Shown here: positions 22,201-33,410 of the stretch, in pieces
How the letters are laid out: every line of letters begins with the position of its first letter
Numbering within the stretch: the first letter of the stretch is position 1
From: Balamuthia mandrillaris
Taxonomy: Eukaryota; Discosea; Longamoebia; Balamuthiidae
Length of the DNA: 64,000 nucleotides
Assembly: GCA_031835245.1 (NCBI GenBank)
Contig: JAVKOQ010000113.1
Location: 102,357 to 166,356, forward strand
Reading direction: 5' to 3'
Program-made: the position numbers and the translations under genes
Notes under the pieces: generated by a model
What the model was told of the DNA's origin: nothing
Seen by the model: only the letters and a program-made list of their open reading frames with translations
Database searches by the model: none

Positions 22201-23006
22201 TAAAAGGAGAGATGGCAATTGCAGAGAATGCAGAACTGGCCGAGCAATTAGGCGCTCTCCTCTGCACGCCGTTGGTAAGGGAGCACATGGTTGTTGTGCA
22301 CGCAGAGATGATGAGCGATGAGGAGTATGTCAAGAAAACCAAACAGAGAGCGGAGGAAGAAGAGGCCAACAAGAAGAAGAAGCGGAAGATGATTAAAAAG
22401 AAGAAGCAAATGAAAATGAAGAAAGAAGATGAGCATAAAAAGAAAGGAACAGATGCAACGAAGAAGACAGGAGCCGAAAGCGAACAACAGAAGACAAATG
22501 ATAAAAAAGAACAAACGGCAAGCAGCAAAAACAAGACCACAAAGAAGAAAAAGAAGAAGAGACAACGAACCGCATCAAACGTGGAAAACGGAGTAGGGAT
22601 AGTGGGATACGCTCACACCTCCATCATCTACCTGCGCAAGGGAACCTACGCTCGCTCTTTGGCCACTTTTGTGCTCAAGGTGGTGCCCAAGCTCAGGAAG
22701 TTAGATGGCTGGAAGGGCGTCATCATCTTCAGCTGCCCCAACAGCGGCAAAGTGTGGGTGGTCAACTTCTTCACCAGCAAGAAGAGCTTGAAGAGGATGG
22801 AGAGAAACGGCTGGGTCCACTTGGTGTGCCGAAAGATTGGGGCCGCCTTTGCCAGCATTCCTGTGACGGAGGCGGCCCGGGTGGATGGCTTGAAGCTGCC
22901 CGCGCGCGTGCCGATCATCACGCGGAAGCTTATCGTGAAGCACAAGCTGAAGCAGAAAGCAAAGCAAGTGGTTTCTGCTCATCACAAACAACAAGAAGAA
23001 AAATAG
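19230..23006 (+). CDS. TKL-type protein kinase with two ABM-like dimeric-barrel domains
   Basis: Twelve exons (19230-19639, 20129-20174, 20291-20373, 20447-20467, 20556-20599, 20706-20853, 21005-21066, 21137-21273, 21360-21373, 21500-21684, 21823-21957, 22057-23006), 744 aa. After an acidic Ser-rich leader comes a kinase domain (~130-400): glycine loop [18 protein letters not shown] lysine, [54 protein letters not shown]. All key residues are present and the sequence is Raf/MLK-like TKL. Downstream are two stretches with the alpha-beta pattern of antibiotic-biosynthesis-monooxygenase-type barrels ([20 protein letters not shown]...; [20 protein letters not shown]...[20 protein letters not shown]), separated by a Lys-rich linker. 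The donor at 21685 was chosen for phase and GTGAGT consensus. Substrates unknown. Confidence 0.85.
19800..20085 (+). repeat. Intronic (TTTCTC)n microsatellite
   Basis: Hexamer run with GTCGTT interruptions in intron 1 of the kinase gene. Confidence 0.95.
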
Positions 23007-23069
23007 TTCAATAGCTGCACTGCCAATAACCTCCTTTTTTTTTTTCCTGCGTTCTCTCTCTCGTTCTTG

Positions 23070-25348
23070 TTAAACATCAACATTCTCTGCTGACGGGGAG
23101 GAGGAAGGAATCGTTTGCAGCTCCAGATCCAACGCATCTTCCCTGCTGGGTTTGTTTAATTCCTTGTAGCGCGTCTCCCTTTTCTTCTTCCGGTTCAAAA
23201 AGAAGCCAAAAAAGAACGGGGCGATGAACGTGTTGAGCAGCAGCGCCCAAATGGTCACGGAGAAGGTCAGCTCTCCCATGATACCTTTCTCCAATGCTTC
23301 CGTTGCCATCAAGAAGCCCAACTCACCTCTTCCCATCTTTTTTTTTTTTTTTGTTATTTTGCTTAGTTTTAACGAAAGAAAAAGGAGTAAAGGAGAAGGA
23401 GAAGGAGAGGGAGAAGGAGAAGGAGAAGGAGAAGGAGAAGGAGAAGGAGAAGGAGAAGGAGAAGGAGAAGGAGAAGGAGAAGGAAAAGGAGAAGAGAAGG
23501 AGAAGGAGAAGGAGAAGGAGAAGGAGAAGGAGAAGGAGAAGAGAAGGAGAAGGAGAAGGAGAAGGAGAAGGAGAAGGAGAAGGAGAAGGAGAAGGAGAAG
23601 GAGAAGGAGAAGGAGAAGGAGAAGGAGAAGGAGAAGGAGAAGGAGAAGGAGAAGGAGAAGGAGAAGGAGAAGGAGAAGGAGAAAAGGAGAAAGGAGAAGA
23701 AGGAGCGAACTAATGCAAAGGCGAGAATAGGTGCATCGGAAAAAGGTTTGGCCCATATCCCTATAGGTATATCAGACAATAATTTAGCCCAACGGTGAAG
23801 AGCAAACAAAAACAGATATGGAGAGAATAGAGCAGAAAGAGCACCAGTAGCAAGTTTGGCAAACGCAGAGATGAGGGAGAAGAGCAAGCCCCATCCGATG
23901 GCCTCCACGTCAAGCAGACCGTCCACTGGAACCACGAAGCCAATCGACACAAAGAAGATGCTTTTCAAAACAAAAAATGTTAACAAGAAGTAGCAAGAAC
24001 AAAGCACAAACAGAATAACAACTAACCCAGAAAGCCAATACTCCAAAGGAGGTATTCTCTGATCCCATGCGTTTTTAGCTCCTGTAACTCGACTGAAGCC
24101 AAAGCCCGCCACGAAAGCTCCCAACAGGTCGGTCGTTCGAATGAGACCAGCTATAACGGCTAAGCCCCAGGCTGACACCAATAGGCAAACTAGCAGTTGG
24201 TATGATTTGCCATTTTGATCCTCGTTTTCTTGTTCTGTTGCATTTAGTCCTGATTCTCCTGCTTCCATCGAACAGCTACGTTTCTCGCTTTCGGATGACG
24301 GTTCATTCTCGTCACCGTGCTCTGCTTCTCCTTGTTGGTGCGGCTGTGGTTTTCTGAAGGCTCCAGGATGACAATGCCTCCACAGCCGCCGCCAAAGCAA
24401 GGGAAGGAGCCAATAAGCGACACCGCCCACAATAAATAGCAAAACGGAAGAAGCAATTGGCGTTCCGATCAGCTCTAGATAGTCTATCACTTCCTGTTGC
24501 ATGAAGAAGGAAGAGAAGAGAATACAAAGAAGAGAAATGAGAAAAGAAAAAACGAGAGGAGAGGACGAGAGATGAGGAGAAAGCGAGAGCGTTAAACAAT
24601 CCTTTGTGAGTTGTGATTGTAATGCGGTAGTTATAGAGAAGGCGACTCACCAATGCACTAACATCATCAAGCTGCAATAGGATGGAGAGAAGAACGAGTG
24701 CCTGTCGATATAGCGGAAAATAAGTACAGAGGGTTTGGTTTGTGAAGCGCAAAGAACGGAACACGGAAGAAGAACAGGGCGCGTACCAGAATATCGTCAA
24801 GCATGCAGCTAGCAAAGATAAGGGAGCCCAAAGGAGTGTCCATTTCGTTGGCCTGTTGTAGCAAGCTGATGGCCATGCCCATAGAGGAGGAGGCTAGCGC
24901 TATGCCCGAAGCCAAGCTGCGTTGATGGGGCAATGAGGGCGGTGAGGAAAAAGTACAGGGAGGGAGGAAGGAAGGATGGAGGGACAAGAAAGAACTCGGC
25001 TCACCCTTCAACAACCCCAAACCCGAGGGCCAGGCAGAAAACGAGGCCACAAACTATGGGCAGAAGCGTTCCGGTGAAGGCCGCCGCCACGGCGCGCCAA
25101 CCCACTTTTTTCAGAGGGCCCAAGTCCATGTGAAGCCCCGCCCCGGTCACCATCAGCAACAGCCCCAGCATGCCGATGAGCTGAAAGGCCTCCGGGTAGG
25201 GCGCGTAGTCCAGCAGCCCGGGACCCAACAGAATGCCCACCAAGATCTGCCCCACCAGGCCCGACCGGAACAGAGAGAACACCTCCCCAGCGGCCCACAG
25301 CGAAAACAGCAGGACGCCGCCCGCCAGCACGTCCAACGTGGTTACCAT
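23070..25348 (-). CDS. CPA2-type cation/proton antiporter
   Basis: Six exons (25348-25005, 24916-24787, 24701-24651, 24493-24027, 23960-23711, 23336-23070), 502 aa, phases consistent. About 12 membrane segments. The N-terminal GLVGQILVGILLGPGLLDYA and GLLLMVTGAGLHMDL are characteristic of KefB/CPA2 exchangers, and QRSLASGIALASSSMG plus the MGRGELGFLMATEA segment in the last exon fit the transporter core. Probably exchanges K+ or Na+ for H+ at a plasma or endomembrane. A hydrophilic loop (~residues 205-260) is Glu/Ser-rich. Intron 5 is a 300-bp GGAGAA repeat. Confidence 0.88.
23388..23697 (-). repeat. Intronic (GGAGAA)n microsatellite
   Basis: About 50 near-perfect hexamers on the plus strand (TTCTCC on the gene's sense strand) in intron 5 of the antiporter. 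Confidence 0.97.
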
Positions 25349-26019
25349 CTTCTTCTTCTTACGATTTATCTTCCCTCCTCCTCGGGTGGCGCTTCCGCTT
25401 CTGCTGTCGTGGTTGTGTGTGTGCGGTCGTTGGTGTTGTTGTCTGGAGTCCAATGGATGATGTTTTTGCTTGCACCACAACCGCAACTCACCTCCATCCC
25501 TCCCCCCTCTCTCCTTTTCTTTTTTCTTTTTTCTTTTTATTTTTTTCTTTTTATTTATTTATTCGTTAATTAAATACCAAAATATTTCGAATGTTTAGCA
25601 TTCCTCCCACCAGTGTATCGTGTCGCCATGATGTAATTGTGACATTCCCATTTCACCTTTTTTTGAGATGTGAAGTTCACATTTATTCCTTTTTTTGATT
25701 ATTCATTAGAGGCATGACCAATCACAGAGGAGATGCTTTGTTGTGATTGGCCCCGTTATTTTTGCAGACTCCCAAAAAGACTCAAGGGACAACAGGATAC
25801 GCATCCTTCACTGCAAGAGAGCGGAATCGTCCCTTCTTGCATTCCACGTTTAGCTTTGTTGGCGGCGTTAACCCCTCCCCTCCAAAAAAAACAAGTCATT
25901 CTCTTCTGTGAAATAAATAAAGCGGTTTTTTTTTTGTTGGGCAAAAGTCTCTTGTTTTTTCGTTCTTCTTCTTCTAGTTTGTTCACAACAACAAGAATAT
26001 CATCCAACATAACATAGCC
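25349..26019. promoter_or_regulatory. Divergent promoter with facing CCAAT boxes and inverted repeats
   Basis: 670-bp gap between the antiporter (minus) and the next gene (plus). Contains CCAATCAC at 25718-25725 facing GTGATTGG at 25743-25750, a perfect ATGTGAA-G-TTCACAT palindrome at 25668-25682, and a 15-mer CGTGTCGCCATGATG at 25619-25633 nearly identical to one at 48964-48978 in another divergent gap. Inverted CCAAT boxes are typical of NF-Y-driven bidirectional promoters. Confidence 0.6.
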
Positions 26020-28030
26020 ATGGAAGACGCTGTCGTAAAAGTGAAGGAAGGGGTTCTAGCCCCGAGGGAGATAACCCGCCTGCTGTCCTTCCTCTCTCGC
26101 TTCCCGGCGTTGAGCGGCATTAATGCCGGGGAACAGAGCGACCCTTCCGCCCCGTGCAAGTGGTACCTCCACACAGCAAACCTCTTTGAGAAACAATTCC
26201 TGCAAGCCGCTCAACAGGGTAAGCCTGCTCTTCTGCTGTTGCAGTGTGTAGCAACATACTTAACGTGGGGCATACACAGGTATAAAACGTTCGTTGGGAA
26301 TACTCGGTCTCGACTTTGGAGCCAAGCAAGAACAAGAAAACGATGACGTTTGGTTCATCTATTGCTTTCAACAATGTAAAGACTTCCTTTCCATTGTGTT
26401 GTTCTTCTTCATGATATCGTGTTACTAGCTTTCTTGTTCTTGTTCTTCTTGTTCTTCTTCTTGTTCTTCTCTTCTTCTGTTCTTCTGTTCTTCTCTTCTT
26501 CTTGTTCTTGTGCTTGTTCTTCTTCTTGTTCTTCTTCTTCTTCTTCTTCTGCTTCTTCTTCTTCTTCTTCTGCTTCTTCTGCTTCTTCTGCTTCCCTCCT
26601 CACCCAACACCAAAAACCACAGTTTGTACAGACCCGCTTTCCATTCAAGACCTGCAAAACCTGGTGGCGGCGTTGGAGGAGCAAATAAACCGCAGGGGCC
26701 TCTTTGACTATTCCCTCCTCATGAACTCCGTGTTGGGCGCCTTGAAGCAGCTGATGAGGGAGCGAGTGACGCCTTTCACCACCTCCCTGCTTGGCCTCTC
26801 CCAGGAGGACAGCCAAAAGTTTTTGGAGGGGCTGGAGCAGGTGCAAGCCACGCCCACCGTCCCTTCTGGCTTTGATGATACCCTGGAAGACGAGTACGTT
26901 GTCTGTCGTCCCTATGCGTTGAACCATTGTGCGCATCGTTGCCTTACATGTAAACCATAACCACTCTTATAGAACTGGATACGCCACAGCACAAGTCTTC
27001 CATGCTCCCAACGTGTTTCATCCCAATCCGAACGCTTTCACCGAGGTTGGTGCCTTTGTTTTCTCCCGTTTTTTAAATTTCCCTTTGGTTGCTTCCTCTG
27101 TTGTTGAAAACGTGTTCTCTCTCTCTCTCTTTTGGCAAAAACAGAAACATGTGGCGGTGGGAATGGCTCCATTGGGACCACACGTGAAACGCGTCTACGC
27201 GCTCTATGAGCTGCAAACGATCTACACTCCGCCACACGAAATCGTTCATTGCTTGCAAACCTTATTATGGAACCACGTACGTGCCTTTCTTTCTTTTTCG
27301 TTTCCTTTCGTTTGTTCTCGTTGACCTATCCTCTTTCTTGTCGCTCCTTACTCTCGTTGTGTTCTTACCTCATTCTTTTATATCACCTGAACCAATGCAG
27401 ACAACAAATGGATGGAGAAAGGAATGGGAAGCATCAGTTCCTTCCCTTGGCATCTTGTACTCTCTTGCTCAAAGCTATCCGTTCCTTTTCCCCGATGGCC
27501 TCGCTGAGGAGGCCATTCTGGCCATCTACGACGCCACCGTGTGGTGCCACCAAAAGGTCTCTCAACAAGTGCAAGAGGGTTACGTCCTCTTCCGAGAGAG
27601 CCTTGGCACAAAGTCTCCCATTCTCATATTTGACGAGGCCAAAGGAGTGACGAAGGAGAGAGGAGGAGAGGAGTCGGGAATAGATGACTTGGATGCTGCC
27701 ATCACGCAGGATCCAATTGGGAGTTGGTATTGCAAGGCCAGAGCAGCGGTGGAAGGGTTCGAGCATCACAAGAAGGAGGAGAAAGGATGGCTTCACTCGG
27801 TGTTGTGCTTCTTGAGAAAGTTGGAAAGAATGAAAGAAGAAGAGAATGAGCATGATGGAGAAGGAGAAGGAAAGATGCAAAAGGAAGGCGAGAAGGAGAA
27901 GGAGTGTGCATTGGAGAAGGAAAAGCAGGAATTGGGAATAGTGTACAGGGATTTGACACATTACATGAAAGGAGACGGCACAGCTGTTAGAGGTGATTAT
28001 CCTCTTGACTTGGCTGCTCTCTCCTCGTGA
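26020..28030 (+). CDS. Unrecognised conserved-looking protein
   Basis: Six exons (26020-26218, 26280-26375, 26623-26893, 26973-27045, 27145-27276, 27401-28030), 466 aa; every junction is in phase. No signal peptide or TM. Segments such as NDDVWFIYCFQQF, LLWNHTTNGWRKEWEASVPS and LAEEAILAIYDATVWCHQKV suggest a helical globular protein, with a Lys/Glu-rich insert near residues 385-420. I cannot assign a family. Divergent from the antiporter across a CCAAT-containing promoter. Confidence 0.7.
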
Positions 28031-28163
28031 ACCCGTTGAAGAGGACATTGTGAGTTTTTGATGATATGTCGTTATTTTGTGTTTCCGCGGAACAACAGTT
28101 TTCTTCTCTTCACCGCTGAACAGCAATGCGTTGGATGCTTAAAGTTATGTTTCAGCTCTTCAT

Positions 28164-28166
28164 AGG

Positions 28167-28216
<50 letters not shown>
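28164..28216. repeat. (CT)n microsatellite between convergent genes
   Basis: About 25 TC units in the gap between the 3' ends of the unknown gene and the four-TM gene. Confidence 0.95.
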
Positions 28217-28217
<1 letters not shown>

Positions 28218-28264
28218 AATCCAATCAAGAGAAAAAAAATAAATAGCTGTGTTTCTTTTCACCT

Positions 28265-29092
28265 CTAGTGCATATCCTCCAGCTGGTACTCTTCGTCCTC
28301 CTCCGAGGCTTCATTCTCTTTCTTCTCTTTCCTCGAAGAGGCAGTGCTGTCTCCAACGAGGGAGCCCGAACGACTCGGACGGATGGCCGTTTGCCACACA
28401 ACTTCTCCCACCGCAAAAATGCAGTAGGCAAGGCTGTCCAAGAGGCTGGCAAAGAGGACGCAGTACCAGGCGTACTTGGGCGTCCAATCGTCCAACTGAC
28501 CCGCAAAGGTATCGTCGTCATCCGTTTCGGTGGAGAAGACGGCGATGGGCACGATCCAGCCCAAAGCGGAGAATAAACTACAGAAAAACCAGAAGGGATA
28601 GTTAGAGCGTCTCAAAGAATCACTTCGTCGGTCAAAAAAAGAGGAGCAAAAGATATCGACAGCAAACCTAGCACCGGCAAGAAGAGCAGAAACAGATAAT
28701 ACGTTCATGCACTTGAGCTTGCCAAAAGCCTCCACGCCAATGACCAGCAGCACTAAGGCCACAGCGGTCAAGAACATAGAGATGCCCAGCAAAGCTACAG
28801 TGGCTCTTCCTGTTCCCACGAAATGGTCTGTGGCATAGCGGGCCTCGTCGTAGTCGATATAAATAGCTTCTGGATCCTGGAAGTAGTCGCCTATGTCGCC
28901 GCTGACGCCCAACCAGCCAAACTCAAAGGTGAGCGTCGCCGCGAAACCGTTGTCCACAGACGGATAGATCTCGCCTTCGAACCAACTTTCTGTGTTGGCA
29001 TACATACCGACGAAGTTGAGCAGGAAGGCCGCCACCAAAACTGTTACCGGGAAAAACGCCAGCAAAGAGGGAAGACGATCATTTCTTGACAT
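28265..29092 (-). CDS. Four-transmembrane (claudin/PMP22-like topology) protein
   Basis: ATG 29092 was chosen because the first TM follows at once (LLAFFPVTVLVAAFLLNFVG). TM2 (VALLGISMFLTAVALVLLVI), TM3 and TM4 (YAWYCVLFASLLDSLAYCIF) follow, then an acidic tail. The first ectodomain is long and acidic. A 90-nt segment (28667-28578) has GT/AG ends and splits TM3; removing it joins VSALLAGA to SLFSALGWIV and repairs the helix, giving ~245 aa instead of 275. Because 90 is divisible by 3, retention would not shift the frame. The topology recalls claudin/PMP22 proteins, but no signature residues are certain. Confidence 0.7.
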   Translation of the reverse strand: MSRNDRLPSLLAFFPVTVLVAAFLLNFVGMYANTESWFEGEIYPSVDNGFAATLTFEFGWLGVSGDIGDYFQDPEAIYIDYDEARYATDHFVGTGRATVALLGISMFLTAVALVLLVIGVEAFGKLKCMNVLSVSALLAGARFAVDIFCSSFFDRRSDSLRRSNYPFWFFCSLFSALGWIVPIAVFSTETDDDDTFAGQLDDWTPKYAWYCVLFASLLDSLAYCIFAVGEVVWQTAIRPSRSGSLVGDSTASSRKEKKENEASEEDEEYQLEDMH

Positions 29093-29523
29093 TGCAAAAC
29101 TTAAAGAATCGAGAAGACTGTTTTTTTTTTTTTCAGCCTCCCTAGTACACACCCAGCTTTTTGGTTTCTTTTACCTTTTCCCTTTCCCTTCCTTCCTTTC
29201 TTTCTACCTCTTTATGTCCCGCAGTTCAGGTCACTTTTTTTTTGTTCCTGTTTCCTGTTTGGATTCCTTTTCGTAAACCGTTGTTCCTCCAAACGACACC
29301 TTTTCCTTATCTTATTAATTAAACTTTTGTCCTTCTCCGCTATACATGTTCCTTCTTTTTCGAACAGTCATCTTCCATATCCTTTTCGGGCCATTGGTTT
29401 TATAAAATCAATGTATTAGGGTGGCACGAGAACCTTACGATGAACCTATTATGTTATGTTTATTGTCGACTATCCATTATTGGAGATAATTGTAGATTGT
29501 TGTGAATTATTTATCGTGTCGGT
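29093..29523 (-). other. Intergenic region upstream of the four-TM gene
   Basis: 431 bp, T-rich, with a CCATTGG at 29395-29401 and one GTCGAC at 29465-29470. No gene. Confidence 0.4.
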
Positions 29524-31293
29524 TCATTCCGCGGGTAGGATGTTGTAGTTGGCCTTGAAGAAGTTGTTGGGATCCCAGACGGCCTTCAGCTCCCTCAGCC
29601 TCTCCAGGTTGTCGCCGTACATCCTCTCGACTATCCCCTCCTGGGTGGTGCTCAACCAGTTGCCGTTCACATCGGGGAGGGCGCCCTCCACGTTGCTCAG
29701 TGCGGCTGCCGCCTCTCCCAGGCCTGCCTTCAAGGTGGCCACGTCCGTGACAGGGTTCACGAACAGCGCGGTCATGAACCAGTCCACCTCCAAACCGCGG
29801 CCCCAAAAAGCGGTGGCATTTCTGGGCACCTCTGCAATGGCTCCTCCCCAAAAGTTCATTGCTGTTGAGTGTGTCCAATTGAGGATGCATCAGTATTAGA
29901 TAATGCAATAAAGAAGAAGAAATAAAAAATAGAGAAGAGAAAATAATATTCAAATGAACAACCAGAAGCTCCAGTGGAAAACGGTATGGTGAGGTAGTGC
30001 TCAATATAGGTGGAATAGAACTCTGCAGAATCGCGTTGGTTGTTCCCAGCAATGGTGAAACCCTTTTGGCGGCGCGGGGCAGCGTCCAAGTTCGGCTTTG
30101 AGGCAAGCTGTTGTTGAAAGTAAGTAGGTGTGCCTACGGTACTTGACAACAATCCTAAAACAAAAGTGTCAGCATAAAGCTTTTTTCAAATAAAAGCAAG
30201 TGTGGAGTGAGAGCAGTGGAGAGCGTAGAGCGACCTTCAATTTCCAAAAGAGGGGTAAAGAAAGCTGCCTTCTCTTCAACAGTTCCATCCCCCCAAAGGG
30301 CCACCTCCATGGCAAAAGTTTGTGCAGGGGGGGTAGCCGATACTCGGGCATGAAGGTTGGGGTTATTAGACTGGGATGTAAGCCATTCCACAATAGGCAT
30401 GGCGGAACTGATGCCAAAGCGGGCAACACCACCGTAGTATGTGCTGACGTCGTGGGTCCTTACCACAAAGGATACGGCAACACCAAAGTTGGGCAGCGCC
30501 CCTCGAACCGCCCAGAAGAGGTCCTCATTTTCGCTCTCGCTTGCAGTGACCACTTGGCCGGCTGCAGTCACCAGATCCACGGAAACCAGGTTGTCGATGG
30601 CCAAGCCGTGAAGACGAGAGAGAGCTCCATAGCCGCCGTGGGCGATGAAGCCAGCACCAATGCTGTAACAATTACCACAGACGGCAGCGCGGTTGTAAGG
30701 TTGAGTGGCAGCATCGAGGTCCCCGCAAATAGCTCCTCCTTGGAAGCGAATAGTGTTCTCCTCCTCGTCAACCTTGTAGCAAGCATAGGGGATAAGAGCC
30801 AAAGAGCAAGAACAGAGGGAGAAGGGTCAGAGAAAGAGGGGCCAGAAGGAAAGACAGGAAGGGATAGAGCTACCTCTACAGCCCTCATCAGAGACAGGTC
30901 CAACAAGAGCCCGAACGGCGGAATACCCATACCGTTGTGGCCGTGTCCTCCGCTCTTGACACCAAAGTTCAAGCCCCTTTCCCTTGCAAAGTTCACCGCC
31001 TTCACAACGTCCGAGACCTCAGCGGGTTGGACGATCAAGGCAGGAAAACTGGATCCGTCCAATGCGCTAGTGAAGTACGAAGACAAGATTTGTTGAAACG
31101 TGGGGGTCGGCGGAGTGTGCACCTTTGCTCCGGCACTTAAGCTCTCGGTGAACTCGACCAAAGGATTTGTTTCGCAGGGCTCCGCTGGAGGGCACTCTTG
31201 CGCAGGGATTAGACCCGCAAAGTTAAAATTGATTTCGGTTCCGCCGACCGCCAAGGCAAATGCCAGCACCACCCAGAGTGCCGTCCACTTCAT
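29524..31293 (-). CDS. Berberine-bridge-like FAD-linked oxidase, secreted, copy 1
   Basis: Four exons (31293-30874, 30772-30235, 30154-29963, 29861-29524), 495 aa. Signal peptide MKWTALWVVLAFALAVGG. FAD-binding (PCMH-type) fold: FPALIVQPAEVSDVVKAVNF, then KSGGHGHNG with the His that attaches FAD, and CGNCYSIGAGFIAHGGYGAL with the Cys that makes the second covalent link. The C-terminal BBE motif reads VWDPNNFFKANYNILP. Such enzymes oxidise sugars, alcohols or alkaloid-like substrates with O2, making H2O2; substrate unknown. Tandem with copy 2 and sharing all three intron positions. A GTCGAC lies at 31305-31310, just upstream of the ATG. Confidence 0.92.
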
Positions 31294-31602
31294 GCTTAAA
31301 GACAGTCGACTTGATGTTTCGCGAGGTCCTCGCTCAAGGAGAAAAGAGCAAAAGGTTTTGCAATGGAGCGAAGAGGCACCCCAAAAAAAAAAAAAATAGA
31401 AAATTATTTTTCTGCGGAGCACCGAATTTCTGTCGACGCAGTTGATCTCTGCTGGCCTATTTATGGTAAGTAATCGCCTCTTCAATTGAATTTCCTAAAA
31501 TAGGTTTTTCCGGTAATATTTTTGATTTTTGATTGGTGGTTTGAAAACAACTTTTAATAAATGTGAGATCCAATAGAAAATCAAATATTATGATCTGATC
31601 TG
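31294..31602 (-). promoter_or_regulatory. Spacer between tandem oxidases; upstream region of copy 1
   Basis: Two GTCGAC sites (31305-31310, 31434-31439) and the 19-bp CCAAT/A-tract motif on the minus strand (31538-31520), exactly as upstream of the TKL kinase. Confidence 0.55.
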
Positions 31603-32894
31603 CTACCATGATTCCATCGGCAAAACGTTAAAGTTATGCGAGAAGAAGTTGTTCGGGTCCCACTCCCTCTTCAGCTCTCTCAACCTCTGCAGGTTCTCCC
31701 CGTACACCCTCTCCGCCACTCCCTCCTCTGCCTTGCTCAGCCAGTTGGTATAGACGTCGGCGGTGGCGCCCTCCACGGCGTGCAGGGCCGCCGCGGCAGC
31801 ATCCGTGATGGACTTCAAGGCGGCCACGTCGGTGACAGGGTCGACGTACATTGCGGTCATGAACCAGTCCCACACCATGCCGCGTCCCCAAAAGGCGGTG
31901 GCGTTACGGGGGACATCCGCGATGGCTCCTCCCCACAAGTTCACGGCTGCAGATGGAGATATAGTATTAAAAAAGAACACCTAAAGCGTGGAACGGAGGG
32001 GCTACCTGATGGAACGAGCGAGTTGGGAATGTTGAGGAAATGCTCATAAAACGTCTCAAAGAACTCGTCGGTGCCTAGCTCGTTGGAACCTGCAATTGGA
32101 AAACCAGTATGCAGGGGCAAGGCAGCGTCGATGAGCGGCGCGTTGGCTGCCTGGTTATCAAAGTAGGTTGCGTTTCCGACGTTATGGCTCAGCAGTCCTT
32201 AAGAGAAAATGAAGTTCAAAGAAACAAAGAATCGACAAACAGCAGTAAGCCTTTCGCGCCCTAACAGACCCATCCTACTCATGGATACGTACCAGGAATA
32301 CTCAAGAAAGAAGCAAAGAAGTCGGCCTTCTCCTGTTCCGTTCTATCCTCTCCCCAAAGAGCCACTTCCGCGGAAACCAACCGCCCGCCAGGGACCGGCG
32401 CATGAACAACAGTAAGTCTAGTATGGAAGTCGAGATCCCCTTGTCTGTCCCTCACCCATTGCGCCACTTGCGTGAAACTGTCACCCAGGAACGCTGCAGC
32501 ACCTCCGTAGAAAGTGCTGACGTCGTGGGTCCTCACCACGAACGACACAGCAACACCAAAGTTGGGCAGGGCTCCTCGAACCGCCCAAAAGAGATCCTGG
32601 TTCTCGGTGTCGCTTGCCGTAACAACCGCTCCTTCATAGGTCACGAGGTCGATAGAAACAATGTTGTCGATGGCCAGACCGTGACGACGGGAGAGAGCTC
32701 CATAGCCGCCATGAGCGAGGAAGCCCGAGCCAACGGTATAGCAGTTGCCACACACTGCGGCGCGGTTATAGGTTTCGGTGAAGGCGTCAAGGTCTCCACA
32801 TATGATACCAGCCTGGAAGCGCAAATGGTTGGTAGAGCTGTCGAACTGGAGTGAATGGAGCAGTAATTAGAGAAATGTGGCAAAAGAAACGAAA

Positions 32895-32939
<45 letters not shown>

Positions 32940-33410
32940 ACGTGGAGGAATGTTACATACCTCAATGTGCTTCATCAGCGACAAGTCCAGCAACAGGCCA
33001 AAAGGAGGAACCGCAATGCCTTCATAGCCATGCGCGCCTCCCTTCACTGCAAAGGTCAGCCCGTTTTCCCTCGCGAAGTTAACGGCCTTGACCACGTCCT
33101 CTTCTTCAGCGGCCCTCACAATGAGGGCAGGAAACTCGCGACCATGCAAAGCAGTGGTTTCGAACTGGCTCAGTATCTGCTGGTAGACTTGGGAGGGAGG
33201 GAAGAGCACCCTTGCCTGGGGGCTCAAGCTCTGAGCAAAAGCGCTCAAGGGGTCCGGTTCAGGGCAGGAAGGACCGGGACCACACGAAGGAGAAGGGATC
33301 ATACCGGCAAAGTTGAAGTTGATCGTGGTCGGAGCGGCATGGCCGCCAAAGGAGGATAGGACGCAGAAGAAGCAGGCGTAAAAGCAGGCAACAGCAGAAA
33401 GTACGTTCAT
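31603..33410 (-). CDS. Berberine-bridge-like FAD-linked oxidase, secreted, copy 2
   Basis: Four exons (33410-32961, 32845-32293, 32197-32006, 31946-31603), 512 aa. Signal peptide (VLSAVACFYACFFCVLSSFG). The domain plan matches copy 1, and exon 3 has the identical length (192 nt). The FAD-linking His lies in KGGAHGYEG (SGGH replaced by GGAH, His kept) and the Cys in CGNCYTVGSG; the BBE end is EWDPNNFFSHNFNVLP. The difference around the His could change redox potential or substrate choice (inference). Intron 1 contains a GA repeat. Confidence 0.92.

Noticed and set aside
23224-23730. Long Glu/Gly- and Arg-rich open frames at the GGAGAA array
   Set aside because: All six frames are open because the repeat lacks stops; the array is an intron of the antiporter.
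26623-26893. PIP-kinase-like reading of the FDYSLLMN segment
   Set aside because: The motif is isolated; none of the PIPK catalytic motifs occur in order elsewhere in the gene.
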